From Beijerinckiaceae bacterium (lineage in GTDB: Bacteria > Pseudomonadota > Alphaproteobacteria > Rhizobiales > Beijerinckiaceae), in contig JAJPIC010000027.1 in the NCBI GenBank assembly GCA_021324915.1, positions 1 through 64,000 of the forward strand: a stretch of 64,000 nucleotides of DNA. The letters are read 5' to 3'. A model generated the notes under the pieces. The model made no database searches. It saw only the letters and a list, made by a program, of their open reading frames with translations, and was not told the DNA's origin. Each line of letters begins with the position of its first letter. The first letter of the stretch is position 1. The position numbers and the translations under genes were made by a program. Shown one piece after another: positions 63,642-64,000 of this stretch.

Positions 63642-63704
63642 CGGCGATCCGTGAGCGAAGCGAAAGGCGTGAGGGGCGAGGGCATGGTGCCAAGCTGGCG
63701 GCCG

Positions 63705-64000
63705 TCACCCTGACCCTCTCTCCGCAAGCGGGGAGAGGGAAGCAAGCACGTATCGCAAATAGGTCACGATGAAGTCCGGCATGCGCGGATCGAGATCCGC
63801 CAAGCCGAACACCGCTTTCAGCCTGGTGAGCTCCGGCTCCTTTTCTCTCGCAACGAATTGCGCGGTGCGCGCGATGAGCTCGGCTGCCGATAGGGTGGAG
63901 CGCAGCGTCTTCATGCAGGCGAGGCGCGGGCCCTGAAATACAAGGCTCCAGCCGGGATCCACTGCGACTTCGCTCGCGGCAATACCGGTTTCTTCTTCGA
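63705..64000 (-). CDS. Nudix hydrolase, C-terminal part
   Basis: The frame runs off the right edge. The visible end EEETGI at 63998 is the second half of a Nudix box (RE-x2-EE-x-G), followed by VDPGWSLVFQGPRLACMKTL and a helical C-terminus. The last codons lie in a palindromic repeat (63714-63739), so the true ancestral end may have been shorter. Substrate unknown. Confidence 0.75.
   Translation of the reverse strand, partial: EEETGIAASEVAVDPGWSLVFQGPRLACMKTLRSTLSAAELIARTAQFVAREKEPELTRLKAVFGLADLDPRMPDFIVTYLRYVLASLSPLAERGSG
63714..63739. repeat. Palindromic repeat overlapping Nudix 3' end
   Basis: A 12-bp inverted repeat CCCTCTCTCCGC/GCGGGGAGAGGG with one mismatch and a 2-base loop encodes the Nudix C-terminus SPLAERG. 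It resembles a repeat often found after rhizobial genes and may also act as its terminator. Confidence 0.65.

Overview
This window looks like chromosome of an alphaproteobacterium in the Rhizobiales/Hyphomicrobiales, plausibly the Beijerinckiaceae or Methylocystaceae end of the order. That placement is inference from gene content: a split F0 ATP synthase operon atpI-atpB-atpE-atpF'-atpF, a CcrM-type adenine methyltransferase, a short GluRS, class II DAHP synthase, DUF2865, a ceramide-glucosyltransferase-like enzyme, and palindromic repeats whose core is of a kind common in rhizobia. DNA is GC-rich, with a visibly less GC-rich stretch from about 9.7 to 21.5 kb.

Region 1 (1-21.5 kb) is accessory DNA dominated by exported type B carboxylesterases. 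Four are intact or cut only by the window edge (1-1572, 3894-5609, 12206-13849, 18672-20375), and three more survive as broken relics (8843-9418, 9530-9700, 14717-14866). Around them lie a secreted alpha/beta hydrolase (17062-18195), one LysR regulator and two AraC regulators, a 14-blade WD40 protein that has lost its usual enzyme domain, a circularly permuted ROK protein, a PAP2 phosphatase with a DUF6328 membrane protein, a DUF892 stress protein and a broken tyrosine integrase. The segment 15892-21499 is bounded by a 39-bp perfect direct repeat of the 3' end of tRNA-Val(CAC), so it looks like a small genomic island inserted in that tRNA gene. Inside it the LysR-promoter module has been duplicated and now sits in front of a second esterase.

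Region 2 (21.5-43 kb) is core genome: tRNA-Val, gph, rpiA, gor, class II DAHP synthase, a palindromic repeat array, a GT21-like glycosyltransferase, gltX, the F0 operon, a TonB-family protein, SRPBCC and His-rich exported proteins, smc, yccF, a DsbA-family protein, a DUF721 protein and mutY. Region 3 (43-64 kb) starts with an EAL pseudogene and an EmrAB-outer-membrane-factor drug efflux operon with a divergent TetR gene. It continues with a family 4 type uracil-DNA glycosylase, a YpfJ-like metallopeptidase, a PA0069-type radical SAM protein, rnhB, ccrM, an atzG-atzE pair, a second PAP2 phosphatase, wrbA, pirin with a divergent LysR regulator, and a fluoride-riboswitch-controlled crcB-DUF190 operon. 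It ends with a GDSL hydrolase, a lipoprotein and a Nudix gene that runs off the right edge.

The main points for follow-up are the carboxylesterase expansion with its tRNA-Val att duplication and duplicated regulator/promoter, the permuted ROK protein, the WD40 truncation, the Asp in ATP synthase subunit a, and the fluoride riboswitch.
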